Part shown: positions 1 to 10,846 of the stretch, piece by piece | Numbering within the stretch: the stretch's first letter is position 1 | How the letters are laid out: each line of letters opens with the position of its first letter | Assembly: GCF_016278365.1 (NCBI RefSeq) | Contig: NZ_JADQBZ010000004.1 | Span: forward strand, 173,166-237,165 | Source: Methanolobus sp. | GTDB lineage: Archaea; Halobacteriota; Methanosarcinia; Methanosarcinales; Methanosarcinaceae | DNA length: 64,000 bases | Reading direction: 5' to 3' | Translations under genes and position numbers: made by a program | Notes under the pieces: generated by a model | What the model saw: only the letters and a program-made list of their open reading frames with translations | The model's database searches: none | What the model was told of the DNA's origin: nothing

Positions 1-906
1 CATTCTCTCCTGTGACTCCGATATAAGTATCTCATAGGGAACCATGCCTTCTTCGCGAAGTATCACATTATCGGCGATTATGTACATTCCAAGGTTACCC
101 TTGGCAGCCATCTCTGAACTGGCACCGGCAAGCCCGGCAGCTCCAAGGTCCCTGCAGGCTTTGACATATCCGTTCCTGATTGCCTCAAGGGTCGCTTCTA
201 TCGCCAGCTTCTCAGTAAAAGGGTCACCGATCTGTATGCTGGGCCTGTCTTGCGCTTCTGATTCTTCCGAAAGGTCCCTGGAGGCAAAGGATGCACCGCC
301 AAGTCCGTCCCTGCCTGTAGTCGAACCCATGAGGATGAGTTTGTTGCCTGCTTTTTGTGCACATGCCGTTACTATGTCTTCCTCACGTGCAAGGCCTACC
401 GCTACAACATTCACAAGGGGGTTGCCGCTATATGCCTCGTCAAAGAAAGCCTCTCCACGGACAACAGGTACTCCGATACAGTTCCCATAACCTGCAATAC
501 CCTCAATGATATGTTCAAAGAGGTAGAGGTTCTTGGGACTGTTAAGCGGTCCGAAGTATAGAGGGTCCATCAATGCTATCGGACGCGCACCCATGGATAT
601 TATGTCACGTACTATTCCTCCAACGCCTGTCGCTGCCCCATTGTAAGGGTCCACATAAGAGGGATGGTTGTGACTTTCCATTCCTATGGCAAGTACCCAT
701 CCATTACCAAAATTGACAATGGCAGCATCGTCCCCTGGTCCGATGATCACACGCTCGCCTGTAGTTGTAAAGGTTTTGAGCAGTGGTGCACTTGAGCGAT
801 ATGAGCAATGCTCGCTCCAGAGGTTCAGGAAACATCCCTGTTCCACCAGGTTCGGTTCCCTTCCCATCTTTTCAGTAACGATCTTAAAATCATTTTCAGA
901 TAACAT
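1..906 (-). CDS. purL: Phosphoribosylformylglycinamidine synthase subunit PurL (N-terminal part; C-terminus outside window)
   Basis: Minus-strand reading gives [46 protein letters not shown]...GPGDDAAIV...[30 protein letters not shown], typical PurL; absent from ORF track because it runs off the window edge. Confidence 0.93.
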   Translation of the reverse strand, partial: MLSENDFKIVTEKMGREPNLVEQGCFLNLWSEHCSYRSSAPLLKTFTTTGERVIIGPGDDAAIVNFGNGWVLAIGMESHNHPSYVDPYNGAATGVGGIVRDIISMGARPIALMDPLYFGPLNSPKNLYLFEHIIEGIAGYGNCIGVPVVRGEAFFDEAYSGNPLVNVVAVGLAREEDIVTACAQKAGNKLILMGSTTGRDGLGGASFASRDLSEESEAQDRPSIQIGDPFTEKLAIEATLEAIRNGYVKACRDLGAAGLAGASSEMAAKGNLGMYIIADNVILREEGMVPYEILISESQERM

Positions 907-1055
907 TCATGTGCCTCGGTATTAAACTCAAGATTAACTAGGCTTTTAAAGCACGCGGAAACTAATAAACGTTTCTTTAAGGAACGCGGGACTGTCAGGC
1001 ACCAGATACAAAGATGTAGTCTGATGACTTAAAAGGTGGTGGAAATATATCTTTC

Positions 1056-1412
1056 TTAGCACTCATTCCTGAATGTTAGTATATCCCCAACTCTAAGCCC
1101 TGCCTTTTTTGCTTTGCCTTTATTAGTTTCGATTATATATTTTACCCTTGTTCCGGATGAACACAGGCCTGTCCATGGCCGAAGCCTGCATATCTTTACT
1201 ATCCTCTTGTTCTCATCAAGGAACAGGACATCTATTGCAAAAGCGACAAAAAGCATATGTAAAGATACCTTTTTACTCTTGTTCATAACAAAGATAAGGG
1301 CGTAATCTTCAGGAATATTCTTTCTGAACATCAGGCCAAGTGCCTGCTTATAAATGCTACAGGCAAATTCGGTACTTGTAGCAACATATTCACCACTAGG
1401 TTTTAATATCAT
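1056..1412 (-). CDS. DUF192 family protein
   Basis: GLMFRKNIPEDYALIFV...DVLFLDENKRIVKI..VKYIIETNKGKAKKAGLRVGDIL pattern of DUF192. Confidence 0.85.
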   Translation of the reverse strand: MILKPSGEYVATSTEFACSIYKQALGLMFRKNIPEDYALIFVMNKSKKVSLHMLFVAFAIDVLFLDENKRIVKICRLRPWTGLCSSGTRVKYIIETNKGKAKKAGLRVGDILTFRNEC

Positions 1413-1495
1413 TGTTGTTTACTTTAATCATCTATTTTAATTTAAAACTATGTAGCGTTTAAAATAGGTAATAATCCCGGAGGATAAATCAAAAG

Positions 1496-1804
1496 ATGAG
1501 TTCTGAAATGTGTTCGGTATGTGGCCTGCCAAAGGAACTTTGCATATGCGAAGAAGTAGCAAAGGAGCAGCAAAGGATAACGGTAAAGGTGAATAGAAGA
1601 CGTTATGGAAAAGAAGTCACTGTTGTAGAAGGCTTTGATGCCCATGAGATTGATCTTCATGAACTCTCTACGTACCTGAAGTCCAAGTTCGCATGTGGAG
1701 GGACTGTCAAAGGCACTGGTGTGGAACTGCAAGGTAACCACATAGGACGCATGAAGGATGTTCTGGTTGAACGGGGTTTCTCTCCGGATCAGATAAAGGA
1801 TTGA
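1496..1804 (+). CDS. Translation initiation factor aIF1 (SUI1 family)
   Basis: [14 protein letters not shown] zinc-like N-term, [32 protein letters not shown]. Confidence 0.93.
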   Translation: MSSEMCSVCGLPKELCICEEVAKEQQRITVKVNRRRYGKEVTVVEGFDAHEIDLHELSTYLKSKFACGGTVKGTGVELQGNHIGRMKDVLVERGFSPDQIKD

Positions 1805-1921
1805 ATATCCTATTCCTTGATACTTTTATATAGCTTATTTTCAGGACAGGGATCGTTTTCCCTGCCTTTACATTTAGTGGCGGTGTGCAGGGTATTTATT
1901 TGTTAAACACATCCTCTATCA

Positions 1922-3094
1922 ATGATGGATATTATGAAGCGCATATATATGGACCACAGTGCAACCACGCCGGTAGACCCCTTGGTTGTGGATGCTATGC
2001 TTCCTTATTTTTCGGAAAGGTTTGGCAATTCATCAAGTCTGCACTCTTTCGGGCAGGAAGCCGATGAGGCGCTTTCCCTGGCACGTGCCCAGGTTGCGGA
2101 TTCCATTGGTGCTCAGGCAGAGGAGGTCATATTCACTAGCGGGGGCACTGAATCTGATAACATTGCCATTCAGGGTGTTATATCACGGGATTCGGGAAAA
2201 AAGCAACACATCATTACATCGGTCATAGAGCATCCTGCCGTTCTCAGCACATGTGATTTCATGAAGGGCATAGGCCATGATATCACCTACGTGCCAGTAA
2301 GCAGTGAAGGTATTGTGAATGTGGACGATATCGAGAAGGCCATCAGGGATGACACTGTGCTTATAAGTGTTATGCATGCAAACAATGAGATAGGCACCAT
2401 ACAGCCTATAGAAGAGATTGCGAAGATAGCAAAGGATAATGATGTGTATCTGCACACTGATGCTGTGCAATCAGTTGGCAAGATACCTGTGGATGTGAAC
2501 AAGCTCGGTGTGGACATGCTTTCAATATCCTCTCATAAGTTGCACGGGCCAAAAGGCGTAGGTGCACTATATGTACGTGAAGGTACTCTCCTGAAGCCTG
2601 TCACTTTCGGTGGAGGGCACGAATCGGGCCTGCGTCCGGGTACCGAGAACATCCCTGGTATTGTGGGCTTTGCGAAAGCATCTTCTATTGCGAAAGAGCG
2701 CCTTGCAATTGACTCGTCTCAGATGGGAAGGCTTCGTGATTCTATTATTAAGAAAGTATTTGATACTATAGATGATGTCCGCCTTAACGGTCATGCTACA
2801 AAAAGACTGCCAAACAATGCCAATCTCAGTTTCAGGTATGTGGAAGGTGAATCAATGCTTATGCTACTTGACATAGCAGGCATTGCTATATCTACCGGTT
2901 CTGCTTGCTCGTCCAGGTCCCGGCATGCATCCCATGTGCTAGACTCCATCGGGCTTGATCCGGATTATGTCCACGGCTCTATCAGGATAAGCCTGGGCAG
3001 GGATAACACCATGGAGGAGGTAGATTATCTTGCAGGGACATTGCGGGAGACTGTGTCAAAGCTCAGGCAGATATCCTCCCCGGCAAAATGCTGA
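1922..3094 (+). CDS. nifS: Cysteine desulfurase NifS/IscS family (start may be 1934, MKRIYMDHSATTP)
   Basis: YMDHSATTPVDPLV, SGGTESDN, HTDAVQSVGK, SSHKLHGPKGVGALY, GSACSSRS motifs. Confidence 0.95.
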   Translation: MMDIMKRIYMDHSATTPVDPLVVDAMLPYFSERFGNSSSLHSFGQEADEALSLARAQVADSIGAQAEEVIFTSGGTESDNIAIQGVISRDSGKKQHIITSVIEHPAVLSTCDFMKGIGHDITYVPVSSEGIVNVDDIEKAIRDDTVLISVMHANNEIGTIQPIEEIAKIAKDNDVYLHTDAVQSVGKIPVDVNKLGVDMLSISSHKLHGPKGVGALYVREGTLLKPVTFGGGHESGLRPGTENIPGIVGFAKASSIAKERLAIDSSQMGRLRDSIIKKVFDTIDDVRLNGHATKRLPNNANLSFRYVEGESMLMLLDIAGIAISTGSACSSRSRHASHVLDSIGLDPDYVHGSIRISLGRDNTMEEVDYLAGTLRETVSKLRQISSPAKC

Positions 3095-3113
3095 ATATAA
3101 CCGGAGAAATGAC

Positions 3114-3479
3114 ATGTATTCAAAGAAGATAATCGAAGAATTTACAAATCCAAAGAATGTCGGGATAATTGAAAATGCTGATGGTGTCGGTGAGGTTGGC
3201 AGTACTATCGATGGCGACGTTATTACTGTATATGTCAAGGTGAACGATGACGTGCTCACTGATGTAAAATTCAAAACATTCGGATGCGTCGTGGCAATCT
3301 CGACTTCCACTATGGTCACCCAGCTTGCAAAGGGAAAAACTGTTGACGAAGCTCTTACAATTTCTAATGAGGATGTTCAGAATGCCTTGGGTGGACTCCC
3401 TTCGGGAAAGGACAGATGCTCAGGGTTTGCCTTGGATGCTTTGCATAAAGCCATTGAGGACTACCGTAATAAAGCATGA
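3114..3479 (+). CDS. nifU: Fe-S cluster scaffold NifU/IscU N-terminal domain protein
   Basis: MYSKKIIEEFTNPKNVG...FKTFGCVVAISTSTM; start trimmed from ORF at 3030. Confidence 0.9.
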   Translation: MYSKKIIEEFTNPKNVGIIENADGVGEVGSTIDGDVITVYVKVNDDVLTDVKFKTFGCVVAISTSTMVTQLAKGKTVDEALTISNEDVQNALGGLPSGKDRCSGFALDALHKAIEDYRNKA

Positions 3480-3505
3480 ATAATTGAAAAACAGGGGAAA
3501 TTCCA

Positions 3506-3868
3506 GTGAAGACTACATGTGAGATCATGGTGCAAAGGGTGCTGCCTGCCATACGTGCAGAGATAGCTCGTATTATCATATCTGAACGTGGCCGTACCCA
3601 GCAGGAAGCGGCTGAGATCCTGGGTCTCTCAAGGGCGGCCGTGTCCCAGTATCTGAGTGAGAAAAGGGGTGCTGAAGTTGGCCTTTCGGAGGATACTCAG
3701 GAAGAAATACGCAAATTCGCTTTCCAGCTCCTTCAGGGTCTGACTCATAAGGAACAGGTAACTGGCATGTGCAATATATGTAAATATGTCCAGTTGTCCG
3801 GCTGGTTGAATAAGAATGAGCCTGATGCAGGCTATTGCGTCCTTTGCGGAGATCCTAAAAGCCATTGA
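3506..3868 (+). CDS. HTH transcriptional regulator with C-terminal Cys cluster
   Basis: GRTQQEAAEILGLSRAAVSQYLSEKRG helix-turn-helix; C-terminal CNICKYVQ...CVLCGD. Confidence 0.8.
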   Translation: MKTTCEIMVQRVLPAIRAEIARIIISERGRTQQEAAEILGLSRAAVSQYLSEKRGAEVGLSEDTQEEIRKFAFQLLQGLTHKEQVTGMCNICKYVQLSGWLNKNEPDAGYCVLCGDPKSH

Positions 3869-5088
3869 ATAGCAGTCTCTGTATTAAATGCAAGGGCAAA
3901 GGGCTTTGTGGCCGTCCCTTCTGCCCTATACTTGAGAAATTCAGGTCTATAGAGACATCTTTTTCCGGTATTACTGGCGAGACCTCTATTTTCGGGGCAT
4001 CACCACCTTCTGTTTTTGTAGGCCGGCACAATTATCCGGAAGTCAGGGCCGGGCCCATGATCCCGCCTCAGCTTGGAGGAGATGAGGCCAGTCTGCTTGA
4101 AGACCCAAAAGCTCTGTTGAAAATGGGGATCCAGGATATCATCTCATCGCGCTCAAGGTTGGTAAGGGCAAGCACTGGTGTAAATGTCAAAAATGCTCGC
4201 AATACTGATAATCCCCTCATTGAAAAGTCCCAGGAACTGGCCCTGTCTAAAAAACCGGTGGATACAGAAGCGTGGTTTAGCAAGCCTATCCGGAATAAGC
4301 TTAAGTTTGATAACGTATTGACTCCCATGGGTCCGTCCGGTGAACTGAAGGATTTCGATATAACTGAGAACCCCCGGGTTCCCCGGAAAGTGGATTCTTT
4401 GGTTTATGATACAGATGCTCTTGCAAAGGATGCCATCTCCGAACTGTGGGGAAGCAACATACCTGCTGAACATATAACTCGCCTTCTTTCCATAGGTCTG
4501 CTGGGACAGGAGAGGCGTCTGGTGCCGACCCGCTGGTCTATTACTGCTGTTGATGACATGGTCGGGAAGCAACTGCTTATGAAAATACGGGACTACCAGC
4601 AGGTAAGCAATGTGTGCGTTTTCAGCGGAGGAGCGTTTGGCAACCACTTTGAGATCATGATGATCCCAAGGAGCTTCACCTTTGAACTTATTGAGGTATG
4701 GATGCCGCAGGCAGTCTGGACCGGAGGTACCACGTGGATAGAATCCGATAGTGAGGATCTCAGCGGAAAGAAAGGCTATTCAAATCTTGCCGGCGGCTAC
4801 TATGCAGCAAGGCTGGCAGCTCTGGAACATATGAGTTCTATCCGAAGGCAGGCATCGGTGTTCATGGTGCGCGAGATAAGGCCCGAATACTGGGCTCCTC
4901 TGGGAGTCTGGGTTGTGCGTGAGGCAGCCCGTGCGGCCCTGGAAGCGCAGCCACAGGTATTCGGGTCCGTGGAAGAGGCGCTCATGGGTATGTCCTCTCG
5001 TCTGCGTACTCCTTCAAGTAAGTGGATGGAAAAAGCAAAGATGCTTTGCAATATAAGGGCACAGCGTACTCTTGATTCCTTTTTTTGA
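3865..5088 (+). CDS. nreA: Nre-family DNA repair protein NreA
   Basis: N-terminal CIKCKGKGLCGRPFCPIL, PSVFVGRHNYPEVRAGPMIPP, C-terminal QRTLDSFF PIP-like motif. Confidence 0.85.
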   Translation: MNSSLCIKCKGKGLCGRPFCPILEKFRSIETSFSGITGETSIFGASPPSVFVGRHNYPEVRAGPMIPPQLGGDEASLLEDPKALLKMGIQDIISSRSRLVRASTGVNVKNARNTDNPLIEKSQELALSKKPVDTEAWFSKPIRNKLKFDNVLTPMGPSGELKDFDITENPRVPRKVDSLVYDTDALAKDAISELWGSNIPAEHITRLLSIGLLGQERRLVPTRWSITAVDDMVGKQLLMKIRDYQQVSNVCVFSGGAFGNHFEIMMIPRSFTFELIEVWMPQAVWTGGTTWIESDSEDLSGKKGYSNLAGGYYAARLAALEHMSSIRRQASVFMVREIRPEYWAPLGVWVVREAARAALEAQPQVFGSVEEALMGMSSRLRTPSSKWMEKAKMLCNIRAQRTLDSFF

Positions 5089-5220
5089 CAACAGGTCATA
5101 TCCCCTTTGCCTATGTATTCCTATATATTCCTATATAGTAGTATGTAGTTTAAATAAGGCAGCTTTATCTATATATGGTCCGTAGCCGTACTAAAAAATC
5201 ATATTGAGGAATCTCACAAA

Positions 5221-6258
5221 ATGGAATTATTTGATCCACTTGTAATTATGCTTATCATCGCAGGCCTATATATGGCATGGAACATTGGTGCCAACGACCT
5301 GGCCAATGCCATGGGGACATCAGTAGGCAGCGGTGCGCTATCAATAAAGCAGGTCATTATTGTTGCAGCTGTCTTTGAGTTCGCAGGCGCCGTTTTCTTC
5401 GGAAAGCGGGTTACCTCCACTATTGCCAAAGGCATAGTACCTATTGATTCGATAGCCATGACCGATACTAACCTTGTAGCTATTGGAATGCTTGCCGCCA
5501 TTCTTGCGGCAGGTTTCTGGATCACCCTTGCAACCTTTTACAACCTTCCTGTCTCAACGACTCACTCTATTGTTGGTGCTGTATTAGGTTTTGGCCTGAT
5601 AGCTGCATATAATGGTATCATCGGATTTAACGACATAAACTGGCCTGTCCTTTTCAAGATTGTTGGCAGCTGGCTGATATCTCCTGTACTTGGTGCCCTG
5701 CTTGCCTACATCATCTTTTCCCTGATTAGGTATTTCATATTACAGAAAAGCGATGATCCTTACAGGATAGAGAAGAAATTTGTCTTCCTTCAGGTAGCCA
5801 CTGCATGCTTTATTGCGTTCGCACATGGCTCAAATGACGTGGCAAATGCTGTGGGTCCTCTGTATGCGGCCCTTAATGCACTTGACATGGCAGGAGTAAC
5901 AGTTCCCCTCTGGGTAATGATCATGGGGGGCTTTGGCATGGTCTTCGGTCTTGCGACATGGGGCTATCGTGTTATAGAAACTATTGGGACAAAGATCACA
6001 GAACTCACTCCTACAAGAGGTTTCTCTGCTGAGTTTGCCACCGCGACAGTTGTGGTAATGCATAGCTATATCGCTCTTCCCATCTCCACCACGCATACTC
6101 TTGTAGGTTCCGTTATAGGTGTAGGTCTGGCAGGAGGACTTGCAGCGGTTGATTTAAGTGTTATAGGAAAGATATTTCTCTCCTGGGTAATCACTGTGCC
6201 TGTGGCAGCATTGACATCCGCGCTGATATTTGTAGGACTGTTAGGGATTGGAATATGA
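5221..6258 (+). CDS. pit: Inorganic phosphate transporter, PiT family
   Basis: [47 protein letters not shown] duplicated PiT signatures. Confidence 0.95.
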   Translation: MELFDPLVIMLIIAGLYMAWNIGANDLANAMGTSVGSGALSIKQVIIVAAVFEFAGAVFFGKRVTSTIAKGIVPIDSIAMTDTNLVAIGMLAAILAAGFWITLATFYNLPVSTTHSIVGAVLGFGLIAAYNGIIGFNDINWPVLFKIVGSWLISPVLGALLAYIIFSLIRYFILQKSDDPYRIEKKFVFLQVATACFIAFAHGSNDVANAVGPLYAALNALDMAGVTVPLWVMIMGGFGMVFGLATWGYRVIETIGTKITELTPTRGFSAEFATATVVVMHSYIALPISTTHTLVGSVIGVGLAGGLAAVDLSVIGKIFLSWVITVPVAALTSALIFVGLLGIGI

Positions 6259-6944
6259 AGAAAGAATACATTCGCTCGGTTTTGAATATATTTGCAAGTT
6301 CCCCATTCAAGCCCCTGTGCATACATGCAAACAAGGGCGGAGATTGCGTTAGGAAATTAAGTGAATCCGTACACGCTTTCTGTGAGGGAGACATGGAAAC
6401 GGTTGAGAGGCTTAACCATGAGATCGATGACATTGAGCACGAAGCGGATGTCATCAAGCAGACCATCCGGGGGGAGCTCTCCTCCTCTATAATGCTTCCT
6501 GTGCATGCTACTGATTTGCTCAACTTCCTTAAACCACAGGATTCCATATCCGATGAGGCTCAGGAAGTTTCCTACTGGCTAACATTGCGCAGATTCGATG
6601 CCCCTCCCGAGATACACAATGGTTTTGGGGAACTGATGGGAAGAACACTTGCAACCGTTGAGCAGTACGAGAAATTGGTTGACACCCTTAGCGAACTGCT
6701 TGAATCCTCTTTCAGTAAAAGGGATGTTGACGACACTCTTTCACTGGTCGTGGAAGTTGAGGAAATGGAGCATCAGGTCGATGTTATAGAAAAGGATCTG
6801 GTGAGGAAAATCTTCCATAATGAGGATGTGCTCGGAGGTGTGGGTGTTTTCCACCTTACACGGTTGGTCATGGGTATTGGGAAAATAGCAGACAACGCGG
6901 AGCATGCTGCTGACAGGCTGAGGACCATGGTCCTGAGGAGATGA
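6255..6944 (+). CDS. DUF47/PhoU-like phosphate transport regulator
   Basis: All-helical, [17 protein letters not shown]..., 4-bp overlap with pit. Confidence 0.88.
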   Translation: MKKEYIRSVLNIFASSPFKPLCIHANKGGDCVRKLSESVHAFCEGDMETVERLNHEIDDIEHEADVIKQTIRGELSSSIMLPVHATDLLNFLKPQDSISDEAQEVSYWLTLRRFDAPPEIHNGFGELMGRTLATVEQYEKLVDTLSELLESSFSKRDVDDTLSLVVEVEEMEHQVDVIEKDLVRKIFHNEDVLGGVGVFHLTRLVMGIGKIADNAEHAADRLRTMVLRR

Positions 6945-6965
6945 TCCTCGCCTTTTTCTTATTTT

Positions 6966-8414
6966 TTATTTGTGAAGGTTACGGTCCTCATTCATTTTCT
7001 GCAGTAACTCGATGACCGAATAGGCTGCACGTGTGATGCCCATGCTACGGCTATCGGTATCGGTGCCTGCAACATAGAGGTTATTGATCGGCGTCCTCGC
7101 ATCTGCAAAATATCCGTTAATGGTCACTGCTGCCTTCTCCGGAATTGTGATCTGTTCGTGCTTCATCTGGATATGGTCTTCAATACAGGGGATAGCACGG
7201 AAAATCGTCTCATAGGCATTTTTGATTTCTGAGCTTTCGCTCTTTTCCTCTTTGATGATGAAGGAGAAACCTACAAGCTGCTTGCCCTTGGGTGCAAGGG
7301 ACGAGTCGTAGTTAGTGATGGGCATTGCCCAGTAGGGTTGGTTCTTGAACCAGATCTCTGATCCGATATAGTTGAATTCCTCAAGCAGGGAATCAAGCCC
7401 GAGCCATACTGTCAGGCTTTTTGTATGGTCCACACCTTTAAGTTCCTCTACATATGAGCTTGGCAATGTCTCGACCATCTTTGGAAGGTCCGTAACAAAT
7501 CCGGTGTAAACAACAGTATTTGCATAGTAGGTTTCATCTGCTTCAACACCGACAACCTTTCCGTTACTTGTAAGTATCTTCTTGACCTCGCATCCTGTCT
7601 TGATCTCCACGCTCTTTGGAAGAGAAAATAAAACTGCATTGAGGAGTGACTTCAATCCTTTTCGCGGGTATCCCTGAGAATAACTTACTTTGTTGGTGGC
7701 AAGCCTTCCAAGGGTTGTGAGTGGCTTGGATGCCTTGTTCATCCTTGTCTGCAGGGATGTGTGCAGGTTAGACGTCAATATGGATTTGAGAACTGGCTCA
7801 GTTTGCGGTTTTTCATGAACCTTCATAATACTTTCCATCTGCTCCTGAAGAACGCTGTCCCTGACAAAACTGCTACCTGAAAGAACTCTTTGCACAGATG
7901 TTTCTTTCATGTCTCTTCCCGAGAGGAAATATGAAATTGCATCCACAAAATCATAAGTGTCCTTTGATAGGTTATCAGACATGAAATCATAGACCGACTG
8001 CTTTGAAAGATCAATTCCAAATGTGAAGAGTGTCAGAGCTTTGGTAATAGCCTGTGAAACTACGATTCTGTCTTTTCTGGGTAGCACATCGAACGTAACA
8101 AAGTCTCTTACATTTGAGGGAACTTTAAGGAACTGGTCTTCGGTTCTTACATAATAGTGGCCATAGTCTTCAAAAACAGGCATGTAATCAAAATAATTGT
8201 CCATCAACCTTCTCAGCGGTCCCACTTCCAGATGTGTGATGGCGTGTGCACCTGTATCGACCTGGAAACCATCCACTACATAACTATTGCAGTTTCCACC
8301 TATGTTATTATTCTTTTCGAGGACCAGTACTTTATTTCCGTGTTTTGATAGTGTGAGTGCTGATAGCAGGCCGCTTATACCTGCACCTACAACTATTACG
8401 TCGTATTTCTCCAT
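6966..8414 (-). CDS. NAD(P)/FAD-dependent oxidoreductase, phytoene desaturase/carotenoid isomerase-like
   Basis: DVIVVGAGISGLLSALTLSKHGNKVLVLEKNNNIGGNC; C-terminal NLYVAGTDTDSRSMGITRAAYSV. Confidence 0.85.
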   Translation of the reverse strand: MEKYDVIVVGAGISGLLSALTLSKHGNKVLVLEKNNNIGGNCNSYVVDGFQVDTGAHAITHLEVGPLRRLMDNYFDYMPVFEDYGHYYVRTEDQFLKVPSNVRDFVTFDVLPRKDRIVVSQAITKALTLFTFGIDLSKQSVYDFMSDNLSKDTYDFVDAISYFLSGRDMKETSVQRVLSGSSFVRDSVLQEQMESIMKVHEKPQTEPVLKSILTSNLHTSLQTRMNKASKPLTTLGRLATNKVSYSQGYPRKGLKSLLNAVLFSLPKSVEIKTGCEVKKILTSNGKVVGVEADETYYANTVVYTGFVTDLPKMVETLPSSYVEELKGVDHTKSLTVWLGLDSLLEEFNYIGSEIWFKNQPYWAMPITNYDSSLAPKGKQLVGFSFIIKEEKSESSEIKNAYETIFRAIPCIEDHIQMKHEQITIPEKAAVTINGYFADARTPINNLYVAGTDTDSRSMGITRAAYSVIELLQKMNEDRNLHK

Positions 8415-8460
8415 CCTTTCCCCTCAGACTGCGTATAAATGTAAAATAGTGAAAGAGATA

Positions 8461-9174
8461 TTACTCGAATATCTCTGGTACAATGCGTCTTGCGACTTCC
8501 TCATATGCCTTGGAAAGGTCTCCCTTGTCAAAGCGGAATATATCCTTATCCATGGACTGTCCCGTGCTCTTGTCCCATAACCTGCAGGTATCACAGGATA
8601 TCTCATCGGCCAGTACGATCTCCCCTCTCTTTCTTCCAAACTCAAGCTTAAAGTCCGGAAGCAGGAATCCTTTTGAATCCAGATACTTCACAAGGATATC
8701 GTTGATCTTTAGGGCCATGGCACGTATCTGGGCTATCTCTTCATATGTGGCAATTCCCATCGCGACGGCTATATCTTCATTGAGCATCGGATCTCCATGC
8801 TCATCGCTCTTGTAGTCCAGAACGATGACCGGCTTCTTGAAGACAGTTCCCTCTTTTATCGGATATTTGCGGGTAATGGAGCCGGCTGCGATGTTACGTG
8901 GTATGACCTCTATGAGAATTATCTCGACGGCATCGACAAGCATCTCTGTATCAGACACCATCTCTATATAGTGGGTCTTAATGCCTTCTTTCTCAAGCAT
9001 CTCGAATATCTTCTTTGAGATCTGGGCATTGTAATATCCTTTCTTTGCAGCCTCACTCTTTTTTTTTCCATCAAATGCTGTCAGGCTGTCCCTGAACTCA
9101 GCAATAAGTCTGTTTGGATTGTCGGTCTTGTATATGGTCTTTGCTTTCCCTGAATACAATTCTTCTTTTTTCAT
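8461..9174 (-). CDS. purC: Phosphoribosylaminoimidazole-succinocarboxamide synthase
   Basis: [45 protein letters not shown]. Confidence 0.96.
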   Translation of the reverse strand: MKKEELYSGKAKTIYKTDNPNRLIAEFRDSLTAFDGKKKSEAAKKGYYNAQISKKIFEMLEKEGIKTHYIEMVSDTEMLVDAVEIILIEVIPRNIAAGSITRKYPIKEGTVFKKPVIVLDYKSDEHGDPMLNEDIAVAMGIATYEEIAQIRAMALKINDILVKYLDSKGFLLPDFKLEFGRKRGEIVLADEISCDTCRLWDKSTGQSMDKDIFRFDKGDLSKAYEEVARRIVPEIFE

Positions 9175-9337
9175 AACATCACTCCTCTAAGGCATTCTAT
9201 GTTTTAATGTTTTATGCTTGGTATCGTATAACTATTTATGTCTTAATTTATGTACTATAAGTGGTACAAAATGTTATTACAGAATACATCTTGTTATTAT
9301 TTCAGACTAATACATATCATTTAAGGTGAATTCAACA

Positions 9338-9760
9338 ATGGACCAGGAACTTATGCGTATCGGTGTATCGCTTCCGGAAAACCTTCTGACCAAATTCGAC
9401 TCTATCATTGAGAAAAGGGGCTATTCTTCAAGGTCTGAAGGCATAAGGGACGCTATCAGGAATTATATCACCCATTACGAATGGATGAGCGATGTGAAAG
9501 GCAGGCGAGTGGGTACTATCACACTGATATATGATCATACCAAACGTGGACTATCCAGTGCCCTGACAGACATTCAGCATGATCATTCCCATCTTATCAA
9601 ATCCGGGATACATATCCATCTTGACCATGATAATTGCCTTGAAGTTATCATCCTTGACGGTGAAGGCGAGGAAGTCAAGACCGTTGCAGAGAAGATAATG
9701 GCTCTTAAGGGTGTTACTTACGTAAAGCTCAATACTGCTTTGCCCTCAGAAGGCCTATAA
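9338..9760 (+). CDS. nikR: Nickel-responsive regulator NikR (ribbon-helix-helix + ACT)
   Basis: [62 protein letters not shown] metal site. Confidence 0.93.
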   Translation: MDQELMRIGVSLPENLLTKFDSIIEKRGYSSRSEGIRDAIRNYITHYEWMSDVKGRRVGTITLIYDHTKRGLSSALTDIQHDHSHLIKSGIHIHLDHDNCLEVIILDGEGEEVKTVAEKIMALKGVTYVKLNTALPSEGL

Positions 9761-10126
9761 TTCTTTCTGGAATCTCTCATTGATAGAGTATTCTATGGTC
9801 TGCAAAAGGGATCTCCCAAAACCTGTAAGGTAGTAGGTCTGGAAATTCCTTTCTCTTTTTGATTCTACAAGGTTAGCATCCTTGAGAAGCTTAAGATGAT
9901 ATGAGAGTGCAGAATGCTTGTAGTCAGTTATTTCCACAAGCACACAGACACAGAGCTCACTGACTTCCAGAGCCCTCAGGATGTGTATCCTCACAGGGTC
10001 GGACAGGACTTTAAAAATGGATGCCAATGGGCCGACATCCTCCTGTATCGTTTCATGGACCTTCAAGGTCACATCGTTGGGAAGAATATAGGGCTCCGGG
10101 CATTCCGCAGTTGTTTCCACTTTCAT
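9755..10126 (-). CDS. ArsR-family metalloregulator
   Basis: [30 protein letters not shown]...[15 protein letters not shown]. Confidence 0.9.
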   Translation of the reverse strand: MKVETTAECPEPYILPNDVTLKVHETIQEDVGPLASIFKVLSDPVRIHILRALEVSELCVCVLVEITDYKHSALSYHLKLLKDANLVESKRERNFQTYYLTGFGRSLLQTIEYSINERFQKEL

Positions 10127-10191
10127 TACTTGATTATTGTCGTTGTGGGTTAATAAGTTTTGTAGTGACTATGGATAACTTACAGGAAATA

Positions 10192-10599
10192 TCAGTTCAA
10201 ACCTTTAGAATTAAAGAACGGAGCGTATTTTTTATCAGTTGATTCAATGTGATTGACAAGCCAATCTCTGAGGAAGTTTATCAGTTCATAACTGAGGCCC
10301 GCTTTTCCACTTTCGTAGTCTTTCTTGAAGTTGCCGACCTGCTCGATGAACTTCTCATGTTCCTTTTTGTGGGCAGCATACTGTGGATATCCATACTTTT
10401 TCATATAGTTCTCTTCAGTCGTAAAATGATTCTGGGTGTACGCAGCCATCTTAGTGATTATATCCAGAGTTATTTGCTTGCTTTTTGCATTCAACATAGC
10501 ATCATGAAGCTCGTTGATCATCTTCACAAGTTGCTGATGCTGTGCATCTATATCTTTTATGTTCATGCTGTATTTGTCAGACCAGGTTATCAGTGCCAT
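10192..10599 (-). CDS. Bacteriohemerythrin
   Basis: DAQHQQLVKMINELHDAM, HFTTEENYMKKYGYPQYAAHKKEHEKF, WLVNHI...D hemerythrin iron ligands. Confidence 0.93.
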   Translation of the reverse strand: MALITWSDKYSMNIKDIDAQHQQLVKMINELHDAMLNAKSKQITLDIITKMAAYTQNHFTTEENYMKKYGYPQYAAHKKEHEKFIEQVGNFKKDYESGKAGLSYELINFLRDWLVNHIESTDKKYAPFFNSKGLN

Positions 10600-10846
10600 A
10601 TCAATCACTAAAAATAAATATATCTATAAATATAAATAGAAGTTGGTCTGGTTCCGGCTCAAATTCTATATAATAAGTTCGATCTCTGGATATGAGTCTA
10701 TATACTTCCTTTTCAAAACAACTAAGTATTCATCTCCTCAATTAGGATTATGGCGAAGAATTCCATATTGCATGTTATGCCCCTCCACCCGTCATGACTT
10801 TATATCGCATACCTGCGCCACCTTATACTTCTTCAGCCATTATCTT

